A stretch of DNA of 64,000 nucleotides from Eubacteriales bacterium (GCA_024655885.1 JANLFN010000006.1:159079-223078), one strand, 5' to 3'; numbered from the stretch's first letter, positions 20,040-29,499 are shown. The notes: generated by a model not told the origin, from the sequence alone. Numbers and translations: made by a program.

Positions 20040-20666
20040 CTACACCCCCATATACTTTTTTGAATATTCTACAGTTTCCTGTGCATTCCTGCATACGTGG
20101 TCAGCGCCCACATACTTGCAGGTAGCCTCATCGACAGGGCCTCCGCCTATGAGCACTTTGATGTCCCTGCGCAGGCCTTCCTTCTCCAAGGTGGCAATAC
20201 ACTCCTTGATGTTGTCAAAGGCAGTGGTCAAAAGGCAGGAGATTCCTATAACCTTGGGCTTATACTGCTTTATAGCCTCAATGTACTTTGCTGTGGGCAC
20301 GTCAACTCCCAGGTCGATCACGTTGAAGCCGTTGCTGCTCATTACCGTAGTAACGATGTTCTTGCCGATATCATGGATGTCGTCATAGATCGTTCCCATA
20401 ACAAAAGTGCCGTACTTGGAAGCAGCTCCTGAACCTGCATCTCCTCCGATCAATTTGGAAGCTTCGTTGAATATTTCTGCGGACATAATCAGTTCGGACA
20501 AGAAATATTCCCTTTCCTCAAATCTTTTACCGACAATCCCCATGCCTGCCTGAAGGTCTGCGATGATTTCCAGCGCCGGCACATTCTGCTCCTTTAAGGC
20601 CTTAACCTCTGCAATCACTTCATCTTCATTGAGGTCGCCCATTACATCAACCAATTTCTTGCTCAT
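20040..20666 (-). CDS. Corrinoid (B12)-binding methyltransferase subunit, MtaC/MtvC-like
   Basis: A 208-residue two-domain protein: a helical cap (about 1-85) and a B12-binding Rossmann domain with the base-off/His-on signature DIHDIG in GTIYDDIHDIGKNIVTTVM, then GVDVPTAKYIEAI, GISCLLTTAFDNIKE and GGGPVDEATCKYVGAD. The histidine replaces the lower axial ligand of the corrinoid, as in methionine synthase and methanogenic or acetogenic methyltransferases. The gene is first in a two-gene operon with the URO-D-type enzyme. AAGGAG precedes the ATG. A conserved inverted repeat lies about 90 bp upstream. A reactivating ATPase for the corrinoid is not seen in this window. Confidence 0.93.
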   Translation of the reverse strand: MSKKLVDVMGDLNEDEVIAEVKALKEQNVPALEIIADLQAGMGIVGKRFEEREYFLSELIMSAEIFNEASKLIGGDAGSGAASKYGTFVMGTIYDDIHDIGKNIVTTVMSSNGFNVIDLGVDVPTAKYIEAIKQYKPKVIGISCLLTTAFDNIKECIATLEKEGLRRDIKVLIGGGPVDEATCKYVGADHVCRNAQETVEYSKKYMGV

Positions 20667-20754
20667 TTAGACATCTCCTTCTTATTTTTATGAATCTCCC
20701 TCTCATTTTTATGATTGTGATTTAGTAATTCTATCCTCAAATTATTCTGTCCTT

Positions 20755-20801
20755 CGTATAAAATATAAAATATCGATATGAAAATTGATGCATTTTATAC
20801 G
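20755..20801. promoter_or_regulatory. Candidate operator upstream of the corrinoid methyltransferase operon
   Basis: The inverted half-sites CGTATAAAAT (20755-20764) and ATTTTATACG (20792-20801) are 37 bp apart centre to centre. The same sites with the same spacing recur upstream of the decayed second copy. Surrounding sequence also aligns but with substitutions, while the half-sites are unchanged. A binding site for one of the PucR-type regulators is the obvious guess. Confidence 0.6.
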
Positions 20802-21039
20802 ATTGATAGTTAAGATGTCTTATGATATAATTATATAGTTTTATATACATATATAGTTCATTCATAAATTGCATTTGAACCTATAACCGGTATAATGAGT
20901 ACATTAACTTTATTTTCTTATCCATAAATTTAATTAGGCGATAGAAAACTCCAGGAGATTTTTGCATGCCTGAGGGGACAAACGAATTGCCCCCCTAGGT
21001 ACATAGAGGTTTAGAGATTTGCTATATAATTACATTACA

Positions 21040-21771
21040 AAAGCACACCATTGAGACCAGGATAGGGAACCTTGGGGAAGTCTGGCCGGTCACCTGGCGA
21101 TCCATGAATGTCATCGCAGCCTGTTGAAACATCGAAAAATAATTCTATCTTCCCATAGTTGCGTCAACAATAGCCTTGATGTTCTCCGGTTTGGCATTCG
21201 GCGGTATCGAGCATCCCTGAGCCATGATGAAGCCTGCAGGGCCGATTTCCTCGCACAGTCTCCGCACATATTTGTGAATATCATCCGGCGTACCCAGGGC
21301 GATCATTGCAGGCGGAACGTCTCCCGTGATACACATGGTATCGCCAAGGACCTCTTTAATCGGGAGTTTCCGTGGAAATGTGTAAGGCCCGGTACAGCTT
21401 TCATTGCCTGTCTTAAGTTTTCCTCGTACTCTTTTTCCATGACATCCATGGCAGCCAGGACCTTATCCGGCATCCGGTGCAGATCCCTCATGAACTTACT
21501 GATGGAACGCGCTGCAGTGAGAGTCTCATATGGTGGGATAACCATGCCCCCACCCTGGGTGTTTACAAGGCCTATCTCTTTAGCCTTATTTGCGGCATAG
21601 GTCATTTCTTCCATATTCGGCGCCAGTTGTTCCGGCGTATAGCCGATCCTGTTGTATAATATGTCATTGGTGACATAAGCCCAGCCCTTGTCTACAATTG
21701 TGTCATATAACCTCGGCAATCACTTCTTCTTCATTGAGATCGGCCATCGCATCAACCAGTTTTTTGCTCAT
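21040..21771 (-). pseudogene. Decayed second copy of the MFS/URO-D/corrinoid cassette
   Basis: Read leftward from 21771, the sequence starts as the first 21 codons of the corrinoid protein (MSKKLVDAMADLNEEEVIAE). It jumps directly into the middle of the URO-D gene (YDTIVDKGWAYVTNDILYNR), loses the segment between HFHGNSR and IKEVLGD (about 100 codons), shifts frame and resumes with MCITGDVPPAMIALG to the natural C-terminus. Further left, about 21040-21100 aligns with the 3' part of the MFS gene. The central part (roughly 21440-21690) is nearly base-identical to the intact gene, while both flanks are clearly diverged. Confidence 0.88.
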
Positions 21772-21839
21772 TTAGACATCCTCCTCTTATTTTTTTTGAT
21801 TGCGGTTCAGTAATTCTATCCTCAAATTATCCTGTCCTT

Positions 21840-21886
21840 CGTATAAAATATAAAATATCCATACGAAAATTGACGCATTTTATACG
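21840..21886. promoter_or_regulatory. Second copy of the CGTATAAAAT inverted repeat
   Basis: Half-sites at 21840-21849 and 21877-21886, with the same spacing as at 20755-20801. It lies upstream of the broken cassette and about 230 bp before the first PucR gene, so it could also serve that divergent gene. The remaining 21887-22114 is AT-rich with no gene. Confidence 0.55.
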
Positions 21887-22114
21887 ATTGATAGTTAAAA
21901 TGTCTTGCGATATAATCATGCAGTTGTATATATACGTTCAATTCATAAGTTGTATTTGAATCTGTAACTGATATAATGATTACGTTAACTTATATATTCT
22001 TACTTTTTATAATACTATCAGAGCTGTATGCTTTAACTATGAATATTTGGAGGAAAATCTACGATCAAGCGAGAAAATAGAAGATTTCCCAAGATTTATT
22101 AAGGAGGTATATTT

Positions 22115-23725
22115 ATGAGAACCGACTTCAATTTCCTCGTCCAAATATTAAAACCACTCCAACCTGAATATATTCAGATAAATGAAGGGAATGTAATAAT
22201 TAAAGCAGTAAAATTCATTAATAAGGCGCAAACCGCCTTTGAGCCTGATATTCTTTATATTGATAGAGGCTTGATTCAGATTGATAATCTTCCCATGCAA
22301 AATGTTTTGAATATTCTGTGTATGGACAGCATCCCGGTACAGGCTCATCATTTTGAAAATACAAGGCTAAACATGATTGTATTTAAAAAAGATGTGGATA
22401 TCTACAATATTTTCAACAAAATCCAGGAAGCCTTATTAAAGGAGCAGAATTTAGATTTCTGGTCAACAAAATTCATTTACTTGCTTACTAACAATTACAG
22501 TTTTCAGGATATTATCGATTTAGGGTGTGAAATGCTTGGAAACCCTGTGAGTATTACTGATATGAGAGGCAAATGCATTGGCATTACAAAAAATGTAGAA
22601 ATAAGCGATGATGGTGTATGGAATGAGCTTTCAACAATTGGATATATATCTTATAATTCATTTATGAATGATTTAAAGAGCAATTTGCACACGATGATCG
22701 GTAACAGTAAAGCTCCTTTTATATGGGCCGATTCAAACACTAAATATAGAAGAATCTTCAGTAAAATTGAAATTGGGAACATTCAAGCAGGGACCTTAGC
22801 AGTTGTTGAATATAAGAGACCCTTTAATGAGAATGATTTTAGTCTGGTATCGCTCTTGTGTGATGTTGTAACTGTTGAATTACAGAAAAATAAGTTTATT
22901 AATTATTCCAGCAGATCAATAGATGAGAGCATTCTCGAAGAATTTATCTCAGGAAAAGTTATGAGAAATGAAGCAGAAATAATTGAAAACAAAAGAAAAA
23001 TGCTGAAACTGGCATCAAATGCTATCCTGTGTTTAATCACCATTGATGTCAGCAAGGCAGTTGACGGATCTCAATTATCTTTGAACAGTATGAGCAGGAT
23101 TATAGAAAATATGTTTAAAAACAGCAGAACTATTGTATATAATGGATTTATTACCTTACTGTTAAACAGTAAGAAAAATAATTACTGTTTTGAAAACGAG
23201 CTCAAAATCTTGAAGGGATTCTTTGAAGGCAAGCAGATATACGCTGGTGTCAGCCGTTGTTTTTATTTATTGGAAGATATGCATGAACATTATATGCAGT
23301 CAATTAATGCGTTGAAACTGGGCAAGCTGATGAACGACGGAATATCAATTTACTTATATGAGGATTTTGCCATATATCATATTGCAGAAGCTTGTTCAGG
23401 GAACGGAGATCTTAAGAAATATTGCCATCCTTCACTGCTGACGCTTATGGAGTATGACAAACATAATAATACCGAATTTACTCAAACGCTGTACACTTAC
23501 ATTGATTGTTCAAAAAGCATTACAGTTACAGCTAATGCTCTTAATATACATCGCAATACCTTACTTTACCGTATTAAAAAAATACAGGAAATAATGAATG
23601 TAAATCTTGACAACAGCAATATCCTGCTGCAGCTCCATCTTTCATTCAAAATGATTGAATATGAGAAATTAAATGCAAATGTTACGTCTTCTATGCCCTC
23701 GTATTTTATTAATAATTATCATTGA
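22115..23725 (+). CDS. PucR-family transcriptional regulator (copy 1)
   Basis: A 536-residue protein with an N-terminal PucR-like ligand domain (about 1-120), a central GAF/CdaR-like region and the C-terminal helix-turn-helix (residues about 455-515) with ITVTANALNIHRNTLLYRIK and KIQEIMNVNLDNS. This family activates catabolic genes for purines, sugar acids or aromatic compounds in response to a ligand. TTAAGGAGG precedes the ATG. It is divergent from the methyltransferase cassette and its duplicate, so control of O-demethylation genes is a reasonable inference. It is paralogous along its full length to the next gene. Confidence 0.88.
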   Translation: MRTDFNFLVQILKPLQPEYIQINEGNVIIKAVKFINKAQTAFEPDILYIDRGLIQIDNLPMQNVLNILCMDSIPVQAHHFENTRLNMIVFKKDVDIYNIFNKIQEALLKEQNLDFWSTKFIYLLTNNYSFQDIIDLGCEMLGNPVSITDMRGKCIGITKNVEISDDGVWNELSTIGYISYNSFMNDLKSNLHTMIGNSKAPFIWADSNTKYRRIFSKIEIGNIQAGTLAVVEYKRPFNENDFSLVSLLCDVVTVELQKNKFINYSSRSIDESILEEFISGKVMRNEAEIIENKRKMLKLASNAILCLITIDVSKAVDGSQLSLNSMSRIIENMFKNSRTIVYNGFITLLLNSKKNNYCFENELKILKGFFEGKQIYAGVSRCFYLLEDMHEHYMQSINALKLGKLMNDGISIYLYEDFAIYHIAEACSGNGDLKKYCHPSLLTLMEYDKHNNTEFTQTLYTYIDCSKSITVTANALNIHRNTLLYRIKKIQEIMNVNLDNSNILLQLHLSFKMIEYEKLNANVTSSMPSYFINNYH

Positions 23726-23911
23726 AATAATTGAAAATAAAGATATTTTGTGTGAAAATTTCAGCTCCAATACAAGTACACTTTTAATAATTTGTTTTAA
23801 TTAATATCTGCTATAATAAATCTATATTCAGCTGCTTTGACTTTCATTTAAAATGCAGCAAGCAAGCAAATAAATGCATTCATTATTTATTGTCTTTAAA
23901 GGGAGGTCCTT

Positions 23912-25492
23912 ATGAAAACTGACATGGGTTTCATCGTTCAAGTTTTAAATGCTTATCAAATTGAACATATTCAGATTAATGATAAGAACATAGTCATAAG
24001 AGCAATAAAATTTATAAATGAAACGCAAACTGTATTTGAGCCGGAAATCCTTTATATTGGATACAGTTCAACAATTAACAATGTTCTGCCAATACAGGTT
24101 CTGCAAATACAGAATACTTTAAATATAATTTGCATAGGAAATTTCCCCATAGAATATTTAGAAATGTCAAAATTAAATCTTATAGTCATCTCCGGAGGTG
24201 TGGATATTTTTTGCGTTTTTAATGAAATTCAGGAGGCATTGCTAAAAGAAAATCCATTCAACCTATGGCCCTATGAATTAATCAAACAGTTAACATCCGA
24301 ACACGGAATAAAAGGTATCATAAAAACCGGTTATGAAATGCTGGGAAATCCTATTTATATTGCCGATTTGAGCAGTGATACAGTTGCTATTATAAGTAAA
24401 AAAGAAATTAATGATGATACTGTATGGAATGAATTTTTAACTAAAGGATATTTATCTTATGATTCACATGTATTTTATTCGAATAATAATCTATTTATCA
24501 TTGCTAAAAACAGAAATTCCTCTTATTATTGGCAGGATACCTATGCAAAATACCGAAGAATTATAGGCAAAATAACTGTTGAAAATAAACAAGTAGGCAT
24601 AATGGCCGTTATTGAATATGAGAAAGCATTTTGTGATAATGATCTTAGACTTGTATCTCTCTTATGTGATGCAGTATCTATTGAGCTGCAAAAAAATAGT
24701 ATTATACATTATTTAGATGGAAAAATGTATAAAAGCATACTTATAGATTTACTCTCAGGAAAAATAAGAAGCAAGGAAGCATTTGAAGAAAAGAGGAAGG
24801 TATTAAAAGTACCTCTTAAAACTTATCTTTATGTAATGGCAATAGATATTAATGAATTTTCTGATAAGTCTCATGACTCGCTCCTTTCCTGGAGCAGGAT
24901 AATTGAAACGTTGGTTAAAAACAGCAAAACAGTCGTATATGACGGCTACGTCATCATACTCGTGAACTATGATAAAGCAAATGATTTTTTCAATGAGGAC
25001 TTTAAGATTTTAAAAAAACTGCTTGAAGAAAAACGAATGAAATCAGGAGTCAGCCGTTGTTTTTACAGCCTTGAAGATTTGCGGGAGCATTATATTCAAT
25101 CAGTCTACGCTTTAAAGCTCGGCAAGCTGTTGCATGATGAAAGGAATGTTTTTTTGTATGAGGATTATGCGATATTCCATGTCGTTGAAGCCTGTTCAGC
25201 TGCCGGTGATCTGAAGAAATATTGTCATCCTTCACTGCTGAAACTGATAGAGTATGACAAACAAAATAATACCTCTTTTGTACAAACTCTAGCTAAGTAT
25301 GTTTATAACTCAAAAAATGTCGCAGAGACAGCTAATGACCTTCATATTCATCGTAATACCATACTTTACCGTATAGAAAAAATCAGTGAAATCATGAATG
25401 TTGACTTGACCAACAGCAATATTATACTTCAGTTACATTTTTCATTTAAAATTATTGAATATGAGAATAAATGCAAAATATATCATACATGA
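23912..25492 (+). CDS. PucR-family transcriptional regulator (copy 2)
   Basis: A 526-residue paralogue of the preceding gene with the same domain order. The C-terminal helix-turn-helix reads ETANDLHIHRNTILYRIEKI, followed by SEIMNVDLTNSNI. Long shared blocks (GVSRCFY, LKKYCHPSLL, WxxxxAKYRRI) show tandem duplication. GGGAGG lies before the ATG. The intergenic gap (186 bp) is AT-rich and may hold its own promoter. Two different ligands or hetero-oligomers are possible. Confidence 0.88.
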   Translation: MKTDMGFIVQVLNAYQIEHIQINDKNIVIRAIKFINETQTVFEPEILYIGYSSTINNVLPIQVLQIQNTLNIICIGNFPIEYLEMSKLNLIVISGGVDIFCVFNEIQEALLKENPFNLWPYELIKQLTSEHGIKGIIKTGYEMLGNPIYIADLSSDTVAIISKKEINDDTVWNEFLTKGYLSYDSHVFYSNNNLFIIAKNRNSSYYWQDTYAKYRRIIGKITVENKQVGIMAVIEYEKAFCDNDLRLVSLLCDAVSIELQKNSIIHYLDGKMYKSILIDLLSGKIRSKEAFEEKRKVLKVPLKTYLYVMAIDINEFSDKSHDSLLSWSRIIETLVKNSKTVVYDGYVIILVNYDKANDFFNEDFKILKKLLEEKRMKSGVSRCFYSLEDLREHYIQSVYALKLGKLLHDERNVFLYEDYAIFHVVEACSAAGDLKKYCHPSLLKLIEYDKQNNTSFVQTLAKYVYNSKNVAETANDLHIHRNTILYRIEKISEIMNVDLTNSNIILQLHFSFKIIEYENKCKIYHT

Positions 25493-25573
25493 TTCCAACA
25501 ACAATAATTTTCGTCCCCTCCAAAGATGGTCACAGCCATTGTGAGCTGGAATATACTTCGCCAGATGCATTAG

Positions 25574-25599
25574 CTCACGGGACGGTTAATGTGCACCAC
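25574..25599. repeat. GGGACGGT-type dispersed repeat
   Basis: The core CTCACGGGACGGTTAATGTG followed by CACCAC resembles the copies at 15555, 16979 and 55290. It lies between the PucR gene end and the IS21 right end. Confidence 0.5.
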
Positions 25600-25659
25600 T
25601 TTAAGAATCCTGCCGTCTGGCGCTGTGAAATCCACTCAATTGCCTTTATTCTCAATGTC

Positions 25660-25722
25660 AAGCAGTTTTTTCACAGGTATGGTAAGCAGTTTTTTCAATG
25701 TACGGTAAGGAGTTTTTTCACG
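25660..25722. repeat. Three direct repeats at the IS21 end
   Basis: AAGCAGTTTTTTCA begins at 25660 and 25684 and AAGGAGTTTTTTCA at 25707, giving 23-24 bp spacing. Such multiple terminal repeats are transposase-binding sites in IS21 elements. Confidence 0.8.
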
Positions 25723-26503
25723 TAAACAGTTCAGGATGCTTCAACCGGTAGGACTCACCCTTGAGGGAAAAACATTTAGCATGGTGCAGTATCCTGTCAA
25801 GCAACGCAGTGGTGAGGACCGGATCTCCCATCATCTCAGCCCAGTCTGTGATTTCCTTGTTGGTAGTAAAGACGATGGATGAGGTCTCATATGTGTCACT
25901 AATAAAGGTAAAAAACCTATTAGCCTGGCTGCGTGATATCGGGGTATATCCAATCTCATCGATAATAATCATTTGAGCCTTTTTGATATTTTTAAGGCGG
26001 AATCCGGCAGTGCGCTCGGTTTCGGCAGTATCCAGTATCTTTATGAGGTTTACCATCTTCTCAAAGCATACGGTATATCCGCTGTTGATTGCTTCTAGTC
26101 CGAGGCCAACCGCTATCATAGTCTTGCCAAGGCCCGGAGGCCCGGCAAGGACGATATTACCACAGGTATCAAGCCATGTGAGTTCTTTCAGTTGCTTTAT
26201 CTGGCTCTCGGTTATACCGGATTCCAGCTCTGCCGGATTGAATTCCTCAAGTGGGTGTACATTTGGCGGGAAATGGGCCGCAGAATAGTTACGCTTCCTG
26301 CGGCGCTCGTTACGTCCCCGGACTTCGGTCTCGAGGACATACAGGAGGAACTGCCTGTAGGAGGCGTCTTCGTTTTCAGCCTTTTCCAACAGGTCTGCAA
26401 TCTGTTTGGAGGAATGTTTTAATGCAAAGGTCTCCAGCAGTGCACATAACCGCTGTACAGGGATATGATTAGTATCAATGTTTCTTGCAATCTTCTTGTT
26501 CAT
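25718..26503 (-). CDS. istB: IS21 helper ATPase IstB
   Basis: About 261 residues from MNKKIARNIDTNH. Walker A is GPPGLGKT, Walker B is MIIIDEIGY, and the typical TYETSSIVFTTNKEITDWAE and DRILHHAKCFSLKGESYR follow. IstB is an AAA+ ATPase that selects the target for the IstA transposase. The ATG at 26503 overlaps the istA stop and follows a GGGGGG stretch; the longer frame to 26527 is less likely. The gene is intact although its partner is not. Confidence 0.9.
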   Translation of the reverse strand: MNKKIARNIDTNHIPVQRLCALLETFALKHSSKQIADLLEKAENEDASYRQFLLYVLETEVRGRNERRRKRNYSAAHFPPNVHPLEEFNPAELESGITESQIKQLKELTWLDTCGNIVLAGPPGLGKTMIAVGLGLEAINSGYTVCFEKMVNLIKILDTAETERTAGFRLKNIKKAQMIIIDEIGYTPISRSQANRFFTFISDTYETSSIVFTTNKEITDWAEMMGDPVLTTALLDRILHHAKCFSLKGESYRLKHPELFT

Positions 26504-27489
26504 GCAATCCCCCCCTGCTGTCCGCAACGTTCCTGGAAAGCCTTTTTATAGACTTCCATATCCTGACGCTGGACTTCATTGAATTCAAAGACGGATGTTG
26601 ATATGTGTCCTGCCTTTTCAAGCTGATAAACCACTTTAAACTGTGAAAACCGGTAGCGGTAATTCCTGCAGCATTCATCCATGACCTGCGAGACGAGTTC
26701 ACGTTCCGGCTTTTCAGCATCAAGGAAACGCTCAACCGCTGACAGTTGCTGATAGAGATGTCGAGGGTTCTCTTTTTTGAAACCGTTAATGAAGTGCTGG
26801 AAGGAATAACAGTTCCATTTGCGCCTCAGGCTTTCCATCACGGACACCCAATCACCGGATGGCTCCTTACGGTGTTCCTCCAATTGGTTGACACTGCCAC
26901 GGCACTCACTTATTGTGTGGGTACAGATATGTTTTCTGTCTTCATTGTAGATAAAAAGTTTACTGCCGACCGCTTTGTAATACACCGTTGTAAAACAGCA
27001 TGAGCGTGGTACGGAATATTTGGATGATTTATACTGCACATACGGCACTGAATTCAATTCCACCGGTATGAAGCTGGACGGCGAGTTCTCATAGAAAGAC
27101 GGTACAAGGGGTCTTAATGCCTCCTTCTCTATCGTATTGAAAACATCAACCGGTATCCGGAAGGTTGCCTTATGTATACGCCTATTTTTGCGCTCCACCC
27201 AGCCGGGAAGGGATTTCCATACATCATCAATGCATTTGATGTCCCTGGCACTGAAGAAGTTCTTCTTCACGAAGCCGACCACATTCTCTATCGGGCCTTT
27301 GCTTTCCGGATCGGCTTTATTGCAGACCCAGAGCTTCAGGTCCTGTTCCGTACAGAAGTCACCGAATGTCCTTGTCTCAATAACCTCGCCATAGGCCTCG
27401 CTGGCAACGAATACGGCATCTTGGTCAATGACAAGCTGTTTTGGACGTCCGCCAAGCTTGCAGAAGGCCCTGTAAACTGGAGTTTTCAC
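26500..27489 (-). pseudogene. istA: IS21 transposase IstA, N-terminally truncated
   Basis: The 329-codon frame starts MKTPVYRAFCKLGGRPKQLV, inside the catalytic core. It keeps one acidic block (VIDQDAVFV) and the ESKGPIENVVGFVKKNF region with the catalytic glutamate, plus the C-terminal beta domain. IstA proteins normally have 400-520 residues; the N-terminal helix-turn-helix and first catalytic Asp are gone. Sequence upstream of 27489 does not continue the gene. Confidence 0.8.
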
Positions 27490-27657
27490 ATTGCTTCTGG
27501 AGCATCCATCGTATTGTTTTCTGCATTCTCTTATTTTGCTTCATATATTATAAAAAAAGTTATTACGGTAAAAACGATTTGCCTGTTTTTTATCCATTAT
27601 AATACCCCTTTCAGTTTAACCGTTCTGGTTCGCTTATAGCGATTATGCTGTCTATTC

Positions 27658-28017
27658 TTAGTGTCCACCGCAGCTATCTGAGTGCTGATGCTCATGACAT
27701 ATACTATCGGTGGATTTCAAGCTGCCTTCAATAAATTTCTGAACAGCTTCATCAGCATCACCGGATGCCCCTGTTACAACCTGAATGCCTTTTTCATTGA
27801 ATATTTCAACAGCTCCTTCGCCCATACCACCGGAAATAATCACTTGAACTCCAAGCCCGTTGAGAAAGTTAGGCAAAAATCCCGGCTTATGTCCAGGGTT
27901 TTCAATAAACTGCCTCATTACAATTTTCCCATCCTTGGCTTCATAAATTGTAAACCTCTCACAGTGGCCAAAATGCTGCGCCACCATTCTTCCTTCACTT
28001 GCAACCGCAATTTTCAT
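27658..28017 (-). CDS. NifX/NifB-family dinitrogenase iron-molybdenum cofactor domain protein
   Basis: About 119 residues from MKIAVASEGRMVAQHFGHC, ending in a His/Cys-rich tail (HEHQHSDSCGGH). The core, with IISGGMGEGAVEIFNEKGI, is the NifX/MTH1175-type fold, which binds iron-sulfur or metallocofactor precursors. The frame is open to 28056, but AGGAG stands ten bases before 28017 and the fold begins there. It is the last gene of the MBL-NifU-Mrp-thioesterase unit. Members outside nitrogen fixers are common in anaerobes, where their exact job is unknown. Confidence 0.85.
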   Translation of the reverse strand: MKIAVASEGRMVAQHFGHCERFTIYEAKDGKIVMRQFIENPGHKPGFLPNFLNGLGVQVIISGGMGEGAVEIFNEKGIQVVTGASGDADEAVQKFIEGSLKSTDSICHEHQHSDSCGGH

Positions 28018-28076
28018 ACTTATCAAACTCCTCTCTTTTTTACCAGTATCCATCAATCACTTTTTAAATATTCATA

Positions 28077-28233
28077 TCATTTTACTGTTCCAATAACCGA
28101 TTCACCCGCTTTGACCCTGTCTCCGGGTTTTACATTTATTTCTGCACCATCAGGCATAATCATCCCTGTTCCTGAACCAAATTTAATCATACCGAAGCAT
28201 TGACCTTTATTCAGATTAATATCCTCTTTAATC
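28077..28233 (-). pseudogene. 3' remnant of phosphatidylserine decarboxylase
   Basis: Reading leftward in the frame ending at 28077 gives QCFGMIKFGSGTGMIMPDGA, then KPGDRVKAGESVIGTVK. This matches the C-terminal end of phosphatidylserine decarboxylase, including the GS pair where the pyruvoyl group forms. There is no start codon, and it overlaps the 3' end of the thioesterase gene. Only about 50 of the usual 200-300 residues remain. Confidence 0.65.
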
Positions 28234-28627
28234 CTTTATATAATTCTGGTAGTCTTTTCTCAAGATTAAGAGGCTTCAAATTTCTGTCCGTCCATGCATG
28301 AGCTGTTTCGCCGGTAGCTATCAGGCTTTTGTCAAGACTGTTATAAACCTCATAAGAAAATATTATCCTTACACACGTTAGCTCTACCATCTTGACCCTG
28401 ATTTCAATTTCATCTTCATATCTGGCAGGGTTTTTAAAGCAGCACTTTATGTCTGTTAAAGGGAGTAAAATACCCTCACCTTCAATTTTTGAATATGGAA
28501 ATCCGAGTTTCCTGAAAAAACCGGTTCTTGCAGCTTCAAACCAAACGGGATAATTAGAGTGATGCACGATTCCCATTTGATCCGTTTCAGCATATCTTAC
28601 TGTAAATTTTGTCTCTGAAATAAACAA
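28211..28627 (-). CDS. Hotdog-fold acyl-CoA thioesterase (YbgC/4-hydroxybenzoyl-CoA thioesterase type)
   Basis: A 138-residue single-domain protein. The signature VRYAETDQMGIVHHSNYPVW carries the Asp/His pattern of YbgC-type thioesterases, and SLIATGETAHAWTDRN matches the later strand. These enzymes hydrolyse acyl- or aryl-CoA thioesters in the cytosol. It begins one base from the Mrp stop and is therefore in the same operon. The last codons run over a psd remnant, so the C-terminus may be slightly altered. Its connection to Fe-S genes is unclear. Confidence 0.85.
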   Translation of the reverse strand: MFISETKFTVRYAETDQMGIVHHSNYPVWFEAARTGFFRKLGFPYSKIEGEGILLPLTDIKCCFKNPARYEDEIEIRVKMVELTCVRIIFSYEVYNSLDKSLIATGETAHAWTDRNLKPLNLEKRLPELYKGLKRILI

Positions 28628-29467
28628 TCAATCACCGCCCAACCTTTTTTCAAGCATTTCTATGCAGCCATCCACATAGTTCTTATCGAATGTTTCAATT
28701 TCCCCTTTATCACAAAGAGCTGCCAGGCCGGGGTCAACAGGCAGCCTGCCCAGAAACGGAATGTTCATTTCCTGTGCGACCTTTTCTGCCTTGCTTTCTC
28801 CAAATATGTTTATTCTCTTTCCACACTCAGGACAAACTGCATAGCTCATGTTTTCAATGATTCCGAGAATAGGAACATTCATGGTCTTTGCCATATTATA
28901 AGCCTTCTTGACTATAAGAGAAACTAAATCCTGCGGCGAAGTCACAATGATAATCCCATCCAGGGATATGGATTGGAATACCGTCAGCGGAACATCTCCT
29001 GTTCCCGGAGGCATATCAAACAGTAAATAATCGAGCTTGCCCCAAATTACATCGGTCCAGAACTGTTTTACCGCTCCTGCAATCAACGGTCCCCTCCATA
29101 TGACCGGTGCATCGTTCTTTTCCAGCAGAAGATTGATAGACATGATCTTGATATCATTATGCGTCCTGGCAGGATATATGCCGAATTCACCGGTATCAGC
29201 CCTGCAATCATCAGCGCCGAATACCTTTGGGATAGAAGGACCGGTAATATCTGCATCCAGTATGCCGATGTCATAGCCTTTTCTCCTCATCACAACGCCC
29301 AGCAAGGAAGTTACAAGGGATTTGCCCACTCCACCCTTGCCGCTCAAAACAGCCACTGTTCTCTTAATATCGTTGAGTTCATGCGTTTTGCATCTGAAAT
29401 CCTCAGGATTACACTTTTCTTCTCCCGGACATCCATTATTCCTGTTCTTTTCTGAAGCTTGCTTCAT
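28628..29467 (-). CDS. Mrp/NBP35-type P-loop Fe-S carrier ATPase
   Basis: About 279 residues. After a cysteine-containing N-terminal extension (NNGCPGEEKCNPEDFRC) comes the deviant Walker A GKGGVGKS, the LDADITGPSIPKVFG and FDMPPGTGDVPLTV motifs and the bridging-cluster site CPECGKRI. Mrp/ApbC/Nbp35 proteins bind a 4Fe-4S cluster between two subunits and deliver it to targets. The GTG at 29476 directly abuts GAAGGAG, so the ATG at 29467 is chosen. It follows a NifU-type scaffold gene by 32 bp, a sensible pairing. Confidence 0.92.
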   Translation of the reverse strand: MKQASEKNRNNGCPGEEKCNPEDFRCKTHELNDIKRTVAVLSGKGGVGKSLVTSLLGVVMRRKGYDIGILDADITGPSIPKVFGADDCRADTGEFGIYPARTHNDIKIMSINLLLEKNDAPVIWRGPLIAGAVKQFWTDVIWGKLDYLLFDMPPGTGDVPLTVFQSISLDGIIIVTSPQDLVSLIVKKAYNMAKTMNVPILGIIENMSYAVCPECGKRINIFGESKAEKVAQEMNIPFLGRLPVDPGLAALCDKGEIETFDKNYVDGCIEMLEKRLGGD

Positions 29468-29499
29468 TTTCTCCACTCCTTCATTTAATAAATGATAAA

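Larger units (their letters stand above)
25660..27489 (-). mobile_element. 5'-truncated IS21-family element
   Basis: The element has istA (partial) and istB in IS21 order with an ATGA-type overlap, and at the istB-distal end three direct repeats typical of IS21 termini. The other end and the istA start are missing, so it cannot transpose alone. Confidence 0.85.

Noticed and set aside
25660..25722. CRISPR array
   Set aside because: Only three short repeats with 23-24 bp period, no spacers of normal length, and they lie at an IS21 terminus.
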